Shown piece by piece: positions 19,733 through 31,206 of a stretch of 64,000 nucleotides of DNA (position 1 is its first letter; each line of letters starts with the position of its first letter). The position numbers and the translations under genes were made by a program. Under the pieces are notes generated by a model. The model was not told the origin of the DNA and ran no database searches. It saw only the letters and a list, made by a program, of their open reading frames with translations. The stretch is from Vespertiliibacter pulmonis (GTDB lineage Bacteria; Pseudomonadota; Gammaproteobacteria; Enterobacterales; Pasteurellaceae): contig NZ_CP016615.1 in assembly GCF_013377275.1 (NCBI RefSeq), forward strand, positions 496,001 through 560,000, written 5' to 3'.

Positions 19733-19772
19733 GATCTATACACTTATTATTTACTCACTTAGGAAATGCAAA

Positions 19773-21614
19773 ATGTTACACAAATTATTCGAATGGTTTG
19801 AAAATCGAATAGACCCCTATCCCGATAATGTCATTAAACCACCGAAAAAACACCTCCTTCCATTTATTTGGCAATCCACCAAAGGACTACGTCCTTACTT
19901 GCTTTTAGCTATTTTCTTCAGTGTTATCATTGGAATGATCGATTCTATTCTTTTCCAATTTATCGGAAATATCGTTGATTGGGTAAATAAATACTCACCT
20001 GCTGAACTTTGGGCGGAAAAAGGCGACGATATTATCAAAATTGTACTACTCGCTCTGCTCGGACTCATTGCTACTTACGCCTACGCAAGCCTTCGCTTTC
20101 AGAGTATGCAAGGGGTTTACCCAATGCGAATGCGTTGGTTTTTCCACCGCTGGATGCTAGGACAAAGTATGCGTTTTTACCAAGACGAGTTTTCAGGTCG
20201 TATTTCTGCAAAAGTAATGCAAACAGCGCTTGCTGTACGTGATGTAGTAATGACGTTCATCGAAATGGTCGTATATGTGAGCGTATTTTTTATAACATCT
20301 GGCGTTATTCTCGCTCAATTTAATAGCTGGCTTCTACTTCCTTTTGCTGTTTGGCTTATCTGTTTAGCCATTAGCATTTACTTCTTTGTACCTCGTTTAG
20401 CAGCTGCTTCACAACAACAATCAGATGCTCGTAGTTTAATGTCTGGACGTATTACCGATGCCTATTCAAATATTACGACCGTTAAACTTTTCTCACACGG
20501 TAAACGAGAATCTGAATATGTGAAAGAATCTATGCAAGAATTTATGGTAACCGTACACAAACAAATGCGGTTAGTTACTCAAATTGATCTCTTTACCTAT
20601 GCCAACGGACTTATTCTCATTTTTATGACCGTAGGCATTGGGCTTTCTTTATGGTCGTTTGAATGGATTACTGCCGGTGCAATTGCGACCGCTACGGCAC
20701 TTGCTTTGCGTTTAAAAGGGATTGCTCAATGGATTATGTGGGAATTTGCAGGGCTATTTGAACATATTGGTACAGTTCAAGACGGAATGGAAACACTTTC
20801 TAAACCCCATACCGTAGTAGATGACCAAAATGCGACAGCCTTACAGGTCCAACACGGTGATATAAAATTTGAACACGTTGATTTTGCCTATGATGAACAA
20901 AAACAACTCTTACATAACTTTAATTTACATATTAAACCCGGTGAAAAAGTAGGATTAGTAGGTCGAAGTGGTGCAGGGAAATCAACTCTAACGAATCTGC
21001 TTCTACGTTTCTATGATGTTCAGCACGGCACAATCACTATTGATGGACAAGATATCAGTAAAGTTAGCCAAGAAAGTTTGCGCTCACAAATCGGCTTAGT
21101 TACTCAAGACACCTCATTATTACACCGTTCTGTACGCGAAAATTTAATGTACGGTCGCCCAACAGCTACGGAAGAAGAAATGCTAGATGCAACCCGAAGA
21201 GCTGCAGCAGCGGAATTTATTCCACAACTACACGATGCACAAGGTAGAACAGGCTATGATGCACAAGTTGGCGAACGTGGGGTAAAACTTTCAGGCGGGC
21301 AGCGCCAGAGGATTGCGATTGCTCGTGTTATGCTTAAAGATGCTCCAATTCTCTTACTTGATGAGGCAACCAGTGCCTTAGATTCTGAAGTTGAGACGGC
21401 TATTCAAGAAAATCTGACTCAGCTAATGGGCGGTAAAACTGTTGTAGCAATTGCTCACCGTCTTTCAACTATTATGGCAATGGATCGCTTAATTGTGATG
21501 GATAAAGGGCGTATTGTAGAACAAGGCACTCATGAAGAATTACTTGCTCAGCATGGCATTTATGCAAAACTTTGGGCTCACCAAAGCGGTGGATTCTTGC
21601 CTGAATATGAATAA
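19773..21614 (+). CDS. ABC exporter half-transporter (fused permease and ATPase)
   Basis: This is a 613-residue type I ABC exporter half-molecule. An N-terminal membrane domain of about six helices (50-330) is followed by a nucleotide-binding domain. The latter holds Walker A GLVGRSGAGKSTLTN (about 399-413), the signature KLSGGQRQRIAIAR, Walker B APILLLDEATSALD and the switch His in AIAHRLSTI. It would act as a homodimer. It resembles an uncharacterised exporter of H. influenzae (HI_1051-type) rather than MsbA, and the substrate is unknown. The start at 19773 follows TAGGAAATGCAAA; an upstream TTG at 19731 lies inside a hairpin. Confidence 0.88.
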   Translation: MLHKLFEWFENRIDPYPDNVIKPPKKHLLPFIWQSTKGLRPYLLLAIFFSVIIGMIDSILFQFIGNIVDWVNKYSPAELWAEKGDDIIKIVLLALLGLIATYAYASLRFQSMQGVYPMRMRWFFHRWMLGQSMRFYQDEFSGRISAKVMQTALAVRDVVMTFIEMVVYVSVFFITSGVILAQFNSWLLLPFAVWLICLAISIYFFVPRLAAASQQQSDARSLMSGRITDAYSNITTVKLFSHGKRESEYVKESMQEFMVTVHKQMRLVTQIDLFTYANGLILIFMTVGIGLSLWSFEWITAGAIATATALALRLKGIAQWIMWEFAGLFEHIGTVQDGMETLSKPHTVVDDQNATALQVQHGDIKFEHVDFAYDEQKQLLHNFNLHIKPGEKVGLVGRSGAGKSTLTNLLLRFYDVQHGTITIDGQDISKVSQESLRSQIGLVTQDTSLLHRSVRENLMYGRPTATEEEMLDATRRAAAAEFIPQLHDAQGRTGYDAQVGERGVKLSGGQRQRIAIARVMLKDAPILLLDEATSALDSEVETAIQENLTQLMGGKTVVAIAHRLSTIMAMDRLIVMDKGRIVEQGTHEELLAQHGIYAKLWAHQSGGFLPEYE

Positions 21615-21686
21615 CTGTCAGCCGATAAAATTACAAAAAGCAGGTAAATTTGACCGCTTGTGATCGTTCACTAACTATTTTTATCT

Positions 21687-21719
21687 GAACCGAAGTTTGC
21701 TACACTTCGGTTCTAATTT
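21687..21719 (+). terminator. Rho-independent terminator of the ABC exporter gene
   Basis: GAACCGAAG (21687-21695) and CTTCGGTTC (21705-21713) form a 9-bp stem with a TAATTTT tail, directly before mltF. Confidence 0.75.
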
Positions 21720-21736
21720 TATAGAGAGAAAAAAAT

Positions 21737-23146
21737 TTGAAAGGTTTAGCAATTCGAGTAATGGCTGCTATTGCTTTGCTACTATGGGCTTGGGATATGA
21801 GCTTTCCGTGGCAAAAAACAATGCGAGCAGAACAAAATCATTATATGCAAATTCAAAACGATAAAGTGCTAAGAGTAGGAGTTATTAATCACCCTCTAGG
21901 CTATTTTGTTGGGGTAGAAGGTCATTCTGGCATTGAATATGATCTGGCAACTGCGTTTGCAAATTACTTGAATGTATCATTAAATATTACCTCTTTTGAT
22001 ACCAGTGCAGCACTATTTAATGCTCTAAAGAATAATGAGATTGATATTGCTGCTGCCGGGCTACTTTATCAACCAGAGCAGGCCAAACAATTCCAAATTG
22101 GAGCAAGCTACTATTCAACTTCGTGGCAAATTGTCTATAAAAAAGGGACACAACGCCCCTATAAAATTGACGATCTCAATGCCGAATTGCTTGTATCATC
22201 AAGCTCTTCCGTGCTCCCTTTGCTACAACAACTACAAGCCACTCACCCTCAATTACGTTGGAAAACAACCGATAAATTCACGCAAGAAGAGTTGTTAATC
22301 CAAGTAGCAGAAGGAAAAATCCCTTACACCGTTGCAGTTTCTGTCGATATTTCTGCAGCCCAGCATATCAAACCTGAAATTGCAGTGGGCTTTGACCTAA
22401 CAGATGAAGCTCCCGTTGTTTGGTATTTACAAAACAGTGCATATAGCGAATTACAAGCCGCTGTACTTGAATTTATGAATCAAGCTAATGAAAATAGTAC
22501 AATTTCACGCATTGAAGAGAAATATTTTAACCATTTATCCAATTTTGATTACGTTGATACTGCAAGCTATCTGCGAGCAATCGAAAATACTTTACCGAAA
22601 TACCAACCTCTTTTTGAAAAATATCAAGGGGAACTTGAATGGCAAATGTTAGCCGCAATTGCTTATCAAGAATCTCATTGGGATCCTTCTGCCACCTCAC
22701 CTACAGGGGTAAGAGGCATAATGATGCTAACCCGGAATACGGCTGAACGAATGAATGTACAAGATAGAACAAACCCTGAACAGAGTATAAAAGCGGGGGC
22801 GGATTATTTACATTTGCTCATTAACCAACTACCAAATAGCATTGTTCCCGAAGATAGAATTTGGTTTGCATTAGCGGCTTACAATATGGGGCTAGGGCAT
22901 TTAATTGATGTTAGACGTTTAACCAAACAGCTAGGTGGCAACCCCGATAATTGGCTAGATGTGAAAAAAAACTTGCCTTTATTGGCAGAAAAACGTTATT
23001 ACAATAGTTTAAAATATGGCTACGCTCGAGGTTTTGAAGCATTTAATTATGTTGAGAATATTCGCCGCTATTATCATAGCATTATCAACTATCAACGGAT
23101 TAAAGAACGAGCATTAGAAAAAGAAGAGCAACCACAAGAGCTTTAA
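21737..23146 (+). CDS. mltF: Membrane-bound lytic murein transglycosylase F
   Basis: MltF cleaves glycan strands of murein to 1,6-anhydromuropeptides. An N-terminal hydrophobic segment (about 5-22) exports and anchors it. Residues about 45-265 form an ABC-type solute-binding-like regulatory domain, and 290-450 form the SLT catalytic domain. The catalytic Glu is in [19 protein letters not shown] near residue 312. The start is a TTG behind AGAGAGAAAAAA; no better in-frame ATG gives the signal segment. The 469-residue length is a little shorter than E. coli (518), through a shorter C-terminal tail. A small basic ORF follows 74 bases later. Confidence 0.93.
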   Translation: MKGLAIRVMAAIALLLWAWDMSFPWQKTMRAEQNHYMQIQNDKVLRVGVINHPLGYFVGVEGHSGIEYDLATAFANYLNVSLNITSFDTSAALFNALKNNEIDIAAAGLLYQPEQAKQFQIGASYYSTSWQIVYKKGTQRPYKIDDLNAELLVSSSSSVLPLLQQLQATHPQLRWKTTDKFTQEELLIQVAEGKIPYTVAVSVDISAAQHIKPEIAVGFDLTDEAPVVWYLQNSAYSELQAAVLEFMNQANENSTISRIEEKYFNHLSNFDYVDTASYLRAIENTLPKYQPLFEKYQGELEWQMLAAIAYQESHWDPSATSPTGVRGIMMLTRNTAERMNVQDRTNPEQSIKAGADYLHLLINQLPNSIVPEDRIWFALAAYNMGLGHLIDVRRLTKQLGGNPDNWLDVKKNLPLLAEKRYYNSLKYGYARGFEAFNYVENIRRYYHSIINYQRIKERALEKEEQPQEL

Positions 23147-23220
23147 TCAAAATTAAATTAACCACTGACAAAATCTACCACATCAACAATGTAAAAATAC
23201 AATAGTAAGAAGGTAAAGAA

Positions 23221-23364
23221 ATGATTAGAAAGAGAAAATTAAGACAACGAACTCGCCGTCTAAACAGTAATAAATCACACCGTATTTTACGGCTTTATCG
23301 CTTAAAACGGCGGATTTCAAATCGCCACCGTATCGGCTTTGTTATTTTAAATCCTCAGCAATAA
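23221..23364 (+). CDS. Polybasic 47-residue small protein, unknown function
   Basis: An ATG behind a good ribosome site (AAGGTAAAGAA) opens 47 codons starting MIRKRKLRQRTRRLNSNKSH. The product has 13 Arg, 4 Lys and 2 His, with no Asp or Glu, and ends in a hydrophobic IGFVILNPQQ. I do not recognise a family. Such composition suits a nucleic-acid-binding or ribosome-associated peptide, but that is inference. It could also be chance, though the base composition and ribosome site argue for a gene. It could be read through from mltF. Confidence 0.5.
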   Translation: MIRKRKLRQRTRRLNSNKSHRILRLYRLKRRISNRHRIGFVILNPQQ

Positions 23365-23637
23365 ACGGTAAGCCAAATAATAATTTGGCCGCTCCAATTT
23401 ACATAGAAAAAGAGGCGTTGCCTGCAATTTTTAACTAAACGCACCGTTTTTTCTTTGCAACGAGTAAATAAAATACTTTTGGCACATCTTCAGGATTACG
23501 TGCCGAAAAGCCATTAAGTGCTTATATGATTAATATTTTGTTCTATTTAGCGGAAAGCTTACAAGTAACATTAATAAATTAAAAAACAAATTGCTAACAA
23601 AATATTGATTTACTAATTTCTATTTACTGAAAAGCTT

Positions 23638-24936
23638 TTAACGATATTTATCTAAAAAACGATAATAAGGGATACCAATTTTTAAGGCTAATTTCTTAAC
23701 CCATTTCCCACCGTAAACACTTGGAACTTTAAACTGCTCAAATAAACGTAAACGTTCTTCGTTACCATCAATTGCTTCTGCAATCACTCTGCCAGCAAGT
23801 CCTGTCAATGCCACGCCGTGTCCAGAAAAACCTTGAGCAAAATAAATATTTGATTTCAATTTGCCGAAATGCGGCGCTGAATTAAGGGTCATATCAATCG
23901 GCCCACCCCAGCCATAGTCAATACGTACATTTTCTAGCTGCGGAAAAACATATAACATATTTTGACGCATTTTTTGCATCATATCGACATTAGAGCTGGA
24001 ATCACTGCCAAATAATAAGCGGTTATCTGCAGTTAAACGATAGTAATCTAGTAAGCGGTTATTATCACAGACTGACATACCGTTATTAATTACACTGTCT
24101 GCTATATTTTGATCAAGTGGCTCTGTGGCAATAATAAAACTTTCTACGGGCAGAATTTTTCGAGCCAGTTTTACTCCAATTTTTTTATTCAACTCTTCAT
24201 CAATATAGGCATTGACGGCTAATACTACATTTTGTACGGTAATTTCAGCTTGAGGCGTAATAATTTTCGCTTGTTGCTCATTTGAACGAATATCAAGGGC
24301 AGGCGTATGCTCATAAATTTCTACACCTAGAGTGTGAGCAGCTCGTGCAAGTCCTAAGCAATAATTAAGCGGATGTAAATGCCCTGATTGTGGGTCATAC
24401 AATGCCCCACAATAAATTTCACTGCCCAAATGTTGCTGAAGTTTTTGCTTATCCCATAAAGTCATTACGGAATAACCAAATAGCTCCCGAGCAGTTTTTT
24501 CAATAGCAATTAAATCCCCTAAACGGCGAGAATTTAACGCTAATGTTGCATAACCTTTTTTCCAATCACACTGAATTTGATATTTATTTACACGCTCATC
24601 AATAATGTCAATCGCTTCTAACGACATTTCCCAAAGTTTACGCACATTATCAATGCCCATTTGTTCAACATATTCATCAATGCCTTCCTCAAAGCCATTG
24701 ATAGCCTGCCCGCCATTACGTCCAGAAGCGCCAAATCCAACTCTAGCCCCTTCAATTACCACAACTTTTTTACCTTTTTCAGCTAATTCAATCGCTGTTG
24801 AAAGCCCTAAAAAGCCTGCACCGATAATGCAAACATCCGCAGAAATATTGTGAGTTAATGGAGAATATTTAACATTCTCATTACGGGTGTCAGAATAGTA
24901 AGTACGAATATGTTCTTGATGTGCAAAATTTAGCAT
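23638..24936 (-). CDS. FAD-dependent amino acid/amine oxidoreductase (DAO family, PuuB/OrdL-like)
   Basis: The 432-residue protein has an N-terminal dinucleotide-binding motif, DVCIIGAGFLGLSTAIELAE (about 34-53). The FAD signature VGFGASGRNGGQ (about 66-77) and a C-terminal FAD-contact region FAQGFSGHGVALTGLAGRVI follow, all of the D-amino-acid oxidase superfamily. The nearest well-known relatives by pattern are gamma-glutamylputrescine oxidase PuuB and similar OrdL proteins. No other putrescine-pathway gene is nearby, so the substrate is unassigned. The gene stands alone. Confidence 0.85.
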   Translation of the reverse strand: MLNFAHQEHIRTYYSDTRNENVKYSPLTHNISADVCIIGAGFLGLSTAIELAEKGKKVVVIEGARVGFGASGRNGGQAINGFEEGIDEYVEQMGIDNVRKLWEMSLEAIDIIDERVNKYQIQCDWKKGYATLALNSRRLGDLIAIEKTARELFGYSVMTLWDKQKLQQHLGSEIYCGALYDPQSGHLHPLNYCLGLARAAHTLGVEIYEHTPALDIRSNEQQAKIITPQAEITVQNVVLAVNAYIDEELNKKIGVKLARKILPVESFIIATEPLDQNIADSVINNGMSVCDNNRLLDYYRLTADNRLLFGSDSSSNVDMMQKMRQNMLYVFPQLENVRIDYGWGGPIDMTLNSAPHFGKLKSNIYFAQGFSGHGVALTGLAGRVIAEAIDGNEERLRLFEQFKVPSVYGGKWVKKLALKIGIPYYRFLDKYR

Positions 24937-25001
24937 AATTATCGTTTAAACTTAGGTAATTTATTTAAGAAATGAATTAGATATTTGAATAATATGTGAA
25001 A

Positions 25002-25078
25002 TGGCGCACCCGAGAGGATTCGAACCTCTGACCGCTCGGTTCGTAGCCGAGTACTCTATCCAGCTGAGCTACGGGTGC
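25002..25078 (-). tRNA. tRNA-Arg (ACG), copy 1
   Basis: On the minus strand the 77-base gene starts GCACCCGTAGCTCAGC and ends in an encoded CCA. The anticodon loop CTACGAA between CTCGG and CCGAG gives anticodon ACG (wobble inosine; reads CGN). It is identical to the copy at 25152-25228 and is the last gene of a Ser-Arg-Arg cluster. Confidence 0.97.
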
Positions 25079-25151
25079 GTATTTGATAAGAAACGTTTAC
25101 TTTAACTTAGTATTTATTGCTACCATTTATTCTTGATAGATAAAAAATAAA

Positions 25152-25228
25152 TGGCGCACCCGAGAGGATTCGAACCTCTGACCGCTCGGTTCGTAGCCGA
25201 GTACTCTATCCAGCTGAGCTACGGGTGC
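25152..25228 (-). tRNA. tRNA-Arg (ACG), copy 2
   Basis: This 77-base gene is identical in sequence to its neighbour at 25002-25078, with anticodon ACG and an encoded CCA. It is the middle gene of the leftward tRNA-Ser/tRNA-Arg/tRNA-Arg transcript. Confidence 0.97.
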
Positions 25229-25241
25229 GTGATAAAGTAAA

Positions 25242-25335
25242 TGGCGGTGAGAGAGGGATTCGAACCCTCGATGGAGTTTTTGACCCCATACTCCCTTAGC
25301 AGGGGAGCGCCTTCAGCCTGCTCGGCCATCTCACC
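25242..25335 (-). tRNA. tRNA-Ser (GCT)
   Basis: A 94-base class II tRNA on the minus strand, starting GGTGAGATGGCCGAG, with a long variable arm and an encoded CCA. The anticodon loop CTGCTAA between CTCCC and GGGAG gives anticodon GCT, reading AGC/AGU. It is the first gene of the cluster, behind a strong promoter. Confidence 0.97.
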
Positions 25336-25358
25336 ACTCACTGTGTCTGTGGGCGTGA

Positions 25359-25386
25359 ATATTACTATTTTATAAAAATATGTCAA
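25359..25386 (-). promoter_or_regulatory. Sigma-70 promoter of the tRNA-Ser-Arg-Arg cluster
   Basis: On the minus strand TTGACA (25386-25381) and TAATAT (25364-25359) are separated by 16 bases. A GC-rich CACGCCC discriminator follows, typical of stringently controlled stable-RNA promoters. Confidence 0.85.
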
Positions 25387-25529
25387 ACGCTTTTTTGGAA
25401 AAATTTTACTACTTGCCTAGATAGTCGCCAAAGTGATGTATTTTTGCAAATCTTATTAAAAATTTACTCAAATATCATCACCTTATCTTTAGTATCTTCT
25501 CTTTTTAGCTATTTCAACAAAAACCAATA

Positions 25530-26889
<1,360 letters not shown>

Positions 26890-27007
26890 TCTTACACCTA
26901 ATTAGTTAAGCCTTTTAAAATAATAAAAAAATAAAACGGGAATGTCCACGCTCCTTTTCTTGTTACGTACAAATTTACAAGCTAGAATTAGGCTCAGCAT
27001 TTTCATA

Positions 27008-27685
27008 ATGGTAACAACAGAAATTATGCAAAAAATTAGCAGAAAAATGTGGAAAATGGGAATTTTAGCCAGTGTAATGATTACTTGCCTGCTAACTGTG
27101 TCATTAATTATCACCAGTATCAATCATTTTAAAATTGGCTCACAACTAGCAGGGATCAACCAAGTTGCGAATCTTTCACACTTACTGGTTCGCCAACAGG
27201 CTAAGCTCTTCTCACTAATGCTAATCCGCAATGCTAAAACAGAAGAACTGGCTGAAGCCTTAGATACATTTTCAAAAGAAGAGTTTGTAATAGATGCAAC
27301 CCTTTATGCTCCAACGGGTATACTCATTGCACAAAGTCACAATACGCTCAAATTTACTCCAACCTCACAAGATATGTCTAACAAGCAGACTCAACAAATC
27401 GTAGAACCTATTTTATCTCAACAAAACCTTGTTGGTTTTTTACGGGTTACATTTGATTCACAATATGGGCAAACAACACAAAGCAAAGTGAATGATCTCT
27501 TTCATCTTCTCTATGGAGAGCTAATCATCTTATTTCTTACGGGTGGGCTTTTTATCAGCTGCTTTTACTATTTCACTCACAAGCGAGTACATATTATTCA
27601 TACGCCATTGAAACTGGCACAAGCCGAAAATAAAAGCCAAACCCAGCGTTTTCACTCTCGCCGTCGTGCTTTTGGGCGTAAATGA
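27008..27685 (+). CDS. smp: Smp/YtjB family inner-membrane protein
   Basis: This protein has a membrane helix near its N-terminus (WKMGILASVMITCLLTVSLI), a periplasmic domain with IVEPILSQQNLVGFLRVTFD, a second membrane helix (ELIILFLTGGLFISCFYYFT) and a basic cytoplasmic tail. This is the layout of E. coli Smp (YtjB), which also sits divergently next to serB. The function is unknown. The start is uncertain: the frame is open from 26942, and ATGs at 27008 and 27026 both give a short basic N-terminus before the helix. None has a strong ribosome site. Confidence 0.82.
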   Translation: MVTTEIMQKISRKMWKMGILASVMITCLLTVSLIITSINHFKIGSQLAGINQVANLSHLLVRQQAKLFSLMLIRNAKTEELAEALDTFSKEEFVIDATLYAPTGILIAQSHNTLKFTPTSQDMSNKQTQQIVEPILSQQNLVGFLRVTFDSQYGQTTQSKVNDLFHLLYGELIILFLTGGLFISCFYYFTHKRVHIIHTPLKLAQAENKSQTQRFHSRRRAFGRK

Positions 27686-27768
27686 TTGTAATTCCGTCAA
27701 GTGAGAGTATAATATCTAACTGTTTTTGCCGAATGGCATACTTATATCATTCATAATCAGAGGAATAA

Positions 27769-27987
<219 letters not shown>

Positions 27988-28003
27988 TTAACCTAGAAAT
28001 AAC

Positions 28004-28032
28004 AAACGGAAGCAAACTGCTTCCGTTTTGTT
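28004..28032 (+). terminator. Rho-independent terminator of infA
   Basis: AAACGGAAGC (28004-28013) and GCTTCCGTTT (28019-28028) form a 10-bp stem with a five-base loop and a TTTTGTTTT tail. Confidence 0.9.
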
Positions 28033-28044
28033 TTACTGCAAGCC

Positions 28045-28206
28045 TTAAAGAGACTCAGCTCGTTCTGGTAATAATACAGGAATATCATTTTCAATGGGGT
28101 ATGCAAGCTTTGCTTCCCGACTCACCAAACGGTTATTTTCTTTGTCCCACTCCAATTTATTATGGGTAATCGGGCAAGCAATTGTCATCAATAATTTTTC
28201 ATTCAT
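28045..28206 (-). CDS. ycaR: Trm112/YcaR family small protein (UPF0434)
   Basis: A 53-residue ORF directly after lpxK, with a one-base gap. The product starts MNEKLLMTIACPITHNKLEW and ends with YPIENDIPVLLPERAESL, matching the YcaR/Trm112 family (E. coli YcaR has ACPVCNGKL and a second cysteine at CKLDNLAFPL). Gene order lpxK-ycaR is that of E. coli. Only one of the usual zinc-type cysteines remains: the second of the CPxC pair is Thr and the later one Ser. The family role is uncertain in bacteria; Trm112 proteins are methyltransferase activators in other lineages. Confidence 0.88.
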   Translation of the reverse strand: MNEKLLMTIACPITHNKLEWDKENNRLVSREAKLAYPIENDIPVLLPERAESL

Positions 28207-28207
28207 T

Positions 28208-29191
28208 TTATTTTCTCACTAAATTAAGAATAGGCTCAAGTAAACAAGCGGTTGATTGCTCGGAAAATTTTGCAGAAACAGGAACACACCACCAATTTTC
28301 TTGAGCAAATTCAGTACATTTTACCGCATCTTTTTCTGTCATCAATAATGGAATCCCCCCCATAGATAATGGATCAAGCATCTCTTTTGTATAAGACTGA
28401 TGATCGGCAAAACTATGCTGTTGATACAATGAAATTCCATAGTTTTCTAGCATTGAAAAAAAGCGTGGAGGATAGCCAATACCCGCTAATGCAACGACCT
28501 TTTGTGCCGTAAAATCTACCAAAGGTTTAGCTTGCCCTGTTTTTAAATTGATAGCATTATCTGGTAGAAGTTGCATTAAATGTTCATTCGCAACATTTGC
28601 ACTTTTTCCATTGCAAATCACCGCTTGTACCGACTGTAAACGGCTAGGCAATTCTCGTAACCCGCCAGCAGGCAAAACAAAGCCATTGCCAAATAAACGC
28701 TCACCATCAATCACCACCCACTCAATATCTCGATCTAATGCGTAATGCTGTAAACCATCATCGGCAATAATTAAATCCAAAGAAAAATGACTTAGTAAGA
28801 GCTCAATACTTTGCTGACGATTAGGTGAAATAGCCACAGGAGCTTTGGTTCTTTGTGCAATCAATACAGGTTCATCACCCATAAGTTCAGGATCACTCTC
28901 GGGAGTAATTAATTGAGGAAACTGCTTATTTTTCCCGCCATAGCCACGAGAAATCACCCCCACCTTGATCCCTCGTTGTTGTAATTGTTCAACTAACCAA
29001 ACAACAACAGGCGTTTTACCATTTCCACCGACTGAAATATTCCCCACAATCAACACAGGCACAGGAGAACGGTAAGATGAGAAGATTTTCTTACAATATA
29101 ACCAACGGCGAAATTGGCTAACTAACCAAAAAAGCAGCGAGAAAGGGGCCAATAGCCAAGTAATAATTGTTCGAGATTGCCAAATTTTCAT
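28208..29191 (-). CDS. lpxK: Tetraacyldisaccharide 4'-kinase
   Basis: LpxK phosphorylates the 4' position of the lipid A disaccharide at the inner membrane. From the ATG at 29191 it is 327 residues (328 in E. coli), with an N-terminal membrane helix (about 6-28). The P-loop [15 protein letters not shown] lies near residues 49-63, and [20 protein letters not shown] is the family's second motif. A longer start at 29218 would sit inside the clpX terminator and is rejected. In E. coli lpxK follows msbA; here it follows clpX, and no msbA is in the window. Confidence 0.95.
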   Translation of the reverse strand: MKIWQSRTIITWLLAPFSLLFWLVSQFRRWLYCKKIFSSYRSPVPVLIVGNISVGGNGKTPVVVWLVEQLQQRGIKVGVISRGYGGKNKQFPQLITPESDPELMGDEPVLIAQRTKAPVAISPNRQQSIELLLSHFSLDLIIADDGLQHYALDRDIEWVVIDGERLFGNGFVLPAGGLRELPSRLQSVQAVICNGKSANVANEHLMQLLPDNAINLKTGQAKPLVDFTAQKVVALAGIGYPPRFFSMLENYGISLYQQHSFADHQSYTKEMLDPLSMGGIPLLMTEKDAVKCTEFAQENWWCVPVSAKFSEQSTACLLEPILNLVRK

Positions 29192-29207
29192 ATAATCTAT
29201 AAAAAAT

Positions 29208-29232
29208 AAAGGCAACAAAATTGTTGCCTAAT
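29208..29232 (-). terminator. Terminator or attenuator between clpX and lpxK
   Basis: GGCAACAAAATTGTTGCC (29211-29228) is a perfect palindrome directly after the clpX stop. On the minus strand it is followed by TTTATTTTTTAT. Read-through would feed lpxK-ycaR. Confidence 0.75.
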
Positions 29233-29237
29233 GAATA

Positions 29238-30491
29238 TTATTCCACTTTTGGTTTTTCGCCTTTTTCTACACAAGCTTTACCCACAGTGACTTTTTTAGC
29301 ATTCAATGAAGGGAGATCATACATTGTATCTAACAATAAATCTTCGACAATAGAACGTAAACCACGAGCACCCGTTTTACGAGAAATTGCTTTTCGTGCA
29401 ATTTCAATCAACGCATCTTTAGTGAATTTCAGCTCAACACCTTCCATTTTGAATAACACTTGATACTGTTTGATAATCGCATTCTTAGGTTCAGTTAAAA
29501 TTTGAATTAATGCAGCTTCATCAAGTTCTGCAAGCGGCGTAATAACCGGTAAACGCCCTATTAATTCAGGAATTAAACCAAATTTTACTAAATCTTCAGG
29601 CTCTACTTGCTTAAATAATTCCGTGAGTGCTTGACGATCTTTATCTTTTTTCAATTCTGCACCAAAACCAATACCACCTTGTTTATTCGTACGGGTCTCA
29701 ATGATTTTATCTAAACCTGCAAAAGCACCACCACAAATAAATAAAATTTTAGATGTATCAACAGGAATTGTCTCCTGTTTCGGGTGCTTACGTCCGCCTT
29801 GCGGATTGATATTTGCGACTGTTCCTTCCACTAATTTCAACAACGCTTGTTGGACACCCTCACCAGATACATCTCGAGTAAGCGATGGATTTTCCGATTT
29901 ACGGGTAATTTTATCAATTTCATCGATGAAAATAATACCACGCTCTGCTTTTTCAGGATCGTAATCACATTTCATCAATAATTTTTGAATCACATTTTCA
30001 ACATCTTCCCCTACATAGCCTGCTTGGGTTAATGTTGTCGCATCAGCCACGGCAAACGGGACATTTAAACGATTCGCAAGGCTTTCAGCTAACAAGGTTT
30101 TACCGCTTCCTGTTGGGCCGATAAGTAAAATATTACTTTTCCCTAACTCTACTTTTTCATCATCTTGGTTAGGTAAAAATGCATTACGCAAGCGTTTATA
30201 ATGATTATAAACTGCCACCGAAAGTACCTTTTTAGCGTGATCTTGCCCAATAACATAATCATTTAAATAAGCGTGAATTTCGTGGGGAGTTGGGACTTTA
30301 TCAAAAAAGCCTACTTCTGCGTCTTGTATATCACCTTCTGTTAAAATCTCTTCATCGCCATTCAATAACGCATAAGATTCTTCAATACATTCGTTACAAA
30401 TATGCCCTTCTGTTCCTTCAATTAAGGCATCAACTTCATTACGGCGTTTACCACAAAAACTACAATGTGGCTCTTTTTCAATTTTACTCAT
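29238..30491 (-). CDS. clpX: ATP-dependent Clp protease ATP-binding subunit ClpX
   Basis: ClpX is the AAA+ unfoldase that feeds substrates to ClpP. The 417-residue protein has the N-terminal C4 zinc domain (CSFCGKRR...HICNECI, about 10-40), Walker [17 protein letters not shown] (about 117-132), Walker [11 protein letters not shown] and the IGF loop (GGIGFGAEL) that docks on ClpP. Its ATG overlaps the clpP stop by one base (TAATG), so translation is coupled. Confidence 0.98.
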   Translation of the reverse strand: MSKIEKEPHCSFCGKRRNEVDALIEGTEGHICNECIEESYALLNGDEEILTEGDIQDAEVGFFDKVPTPHEIHAYLNDYVIGQDHAKKVLSVAVYNHYKRLRNAFLPNQDDEKVELGKSNILLIGPTGSGKTLLAESLANRLNVPFAVADATTLTQAGYVGEDVENVIQKLLMKCDYDPEKAERGIIFIDEIDKITRKSENPSLTRDVSGEGVQQALLKLVEGTVANINPQGGRKHPKQETIPVDTSKILFICGGAFAGLDKIIETRTNKQGGIGFGAELKKDKDRQALTELFKQVEPEDLVKFGLIPELIGRLPVITPLAELDEAALIQILTEPKNAIIKQYQVLFKMEGVELKFTKDALIEIARKAISRKTGARGLRSIVEDLLLDTMYDLPSLNAKKVTVGKACVEKGEKPKVE

Positions 30492-31081
30492 TATTTATTA
30501 TCTCTATGTGTAACCACTTTATCGATTAAGCCGTAGGCTTGGGCTTCTTCTGCTGACATAAAATTATCACGATCTGTATCTTTTTCGACTTTTTCTAATG
30601 GCTGCCCTGTATGCTCTGCCATACGCTGATTTAAGGTTTGCTTAATTTTTAAAATTTCTTGAGCGTGGATCTGAATATCAGACGCTTGACCACGGAACCC
30701 ACCTAATGGCTGATGAATCATCACGCGTGCGTGAGGAAGTGCAAAACGTTTGCCCTTTGTCCCAGCAGAGAGTAAAAATGCTCCCATTGAACAGGCTTGT
30801 CCAATACACACGGTACTCACATCAGGTTTGATAAAATTCATTGTATCGAAAATTGCCATTCCCGCAGTAACTGATCCGCCTGGGGAATTGATATATAAAT
30901 GAATATCTTTTTCTGGATCTTCGGCTTCTAAAAAGAGTAATTGAGCAACAATTAACTTTGCCATTTCATCTTCCACACCGCCATTTAAGAAAATAATACG
31001 TTCTTTGAGTAAACGTGAATAAATATCGTAAGCACGCTCCCCTTTAGAGCTTTGCTCTACAACCATTGGAATAACTGACAT
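30491..31081 (-). CDS. clpP: ATP-dependent Clp protease proteolytic subunit ClpP
   Basis: ClpP is the tetradecameric serine protease chamber. The 196-residue protein contains the catalytic Ser in [14 protein letters not shown], His in [11 protein letters not shown] and a later Asp (DTDRDNFMS region). The first residues ([10 protein letters not shown]) resemble the propeptide seen in other ClpP proteins. It heads the operon clpP-clpX-(lpxK-ycaR). The promoter lies in the 116-base spacer to sufE; no heat-shock consensus was obvious. Confidence 0.98.
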   Translation of the reverse strand: MSVIPMVVEQSSKGERAYDIYSRLLKERIIFLNGGVEDEMAKLIVAQLLFLEAEDPEKDIHLYINSPGGSVTAGMAIFDTMNFIKPDVSTVCIGQACSMGAFLLSAGTKGKRFALPHARVMIHQPLGGFRGQASDIQIHAQEILKIKQTLNQRMAEHTGQPLEKVEKDTDRDNFMSAEEAQAYGLIDKVVTHRDNK

Positions 31082-31206
31082 TGCATTTCCTTAATATAAA
31101 TAAGTTCTACCTAATAAATTCGGATAAGTTTAGCAAAATTTAGGGAATGTAGAAAGTAGCAAGAAATCAGGCTAAAATAGACTAATTTGTACTTACTGTG
31201 AATTCT

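Noticed and set aside
19773-21614. ABC exporter as MsbA
   Set aside because: The N-terminal region and length do not follow MsbA, and lpxK is not adjacent.
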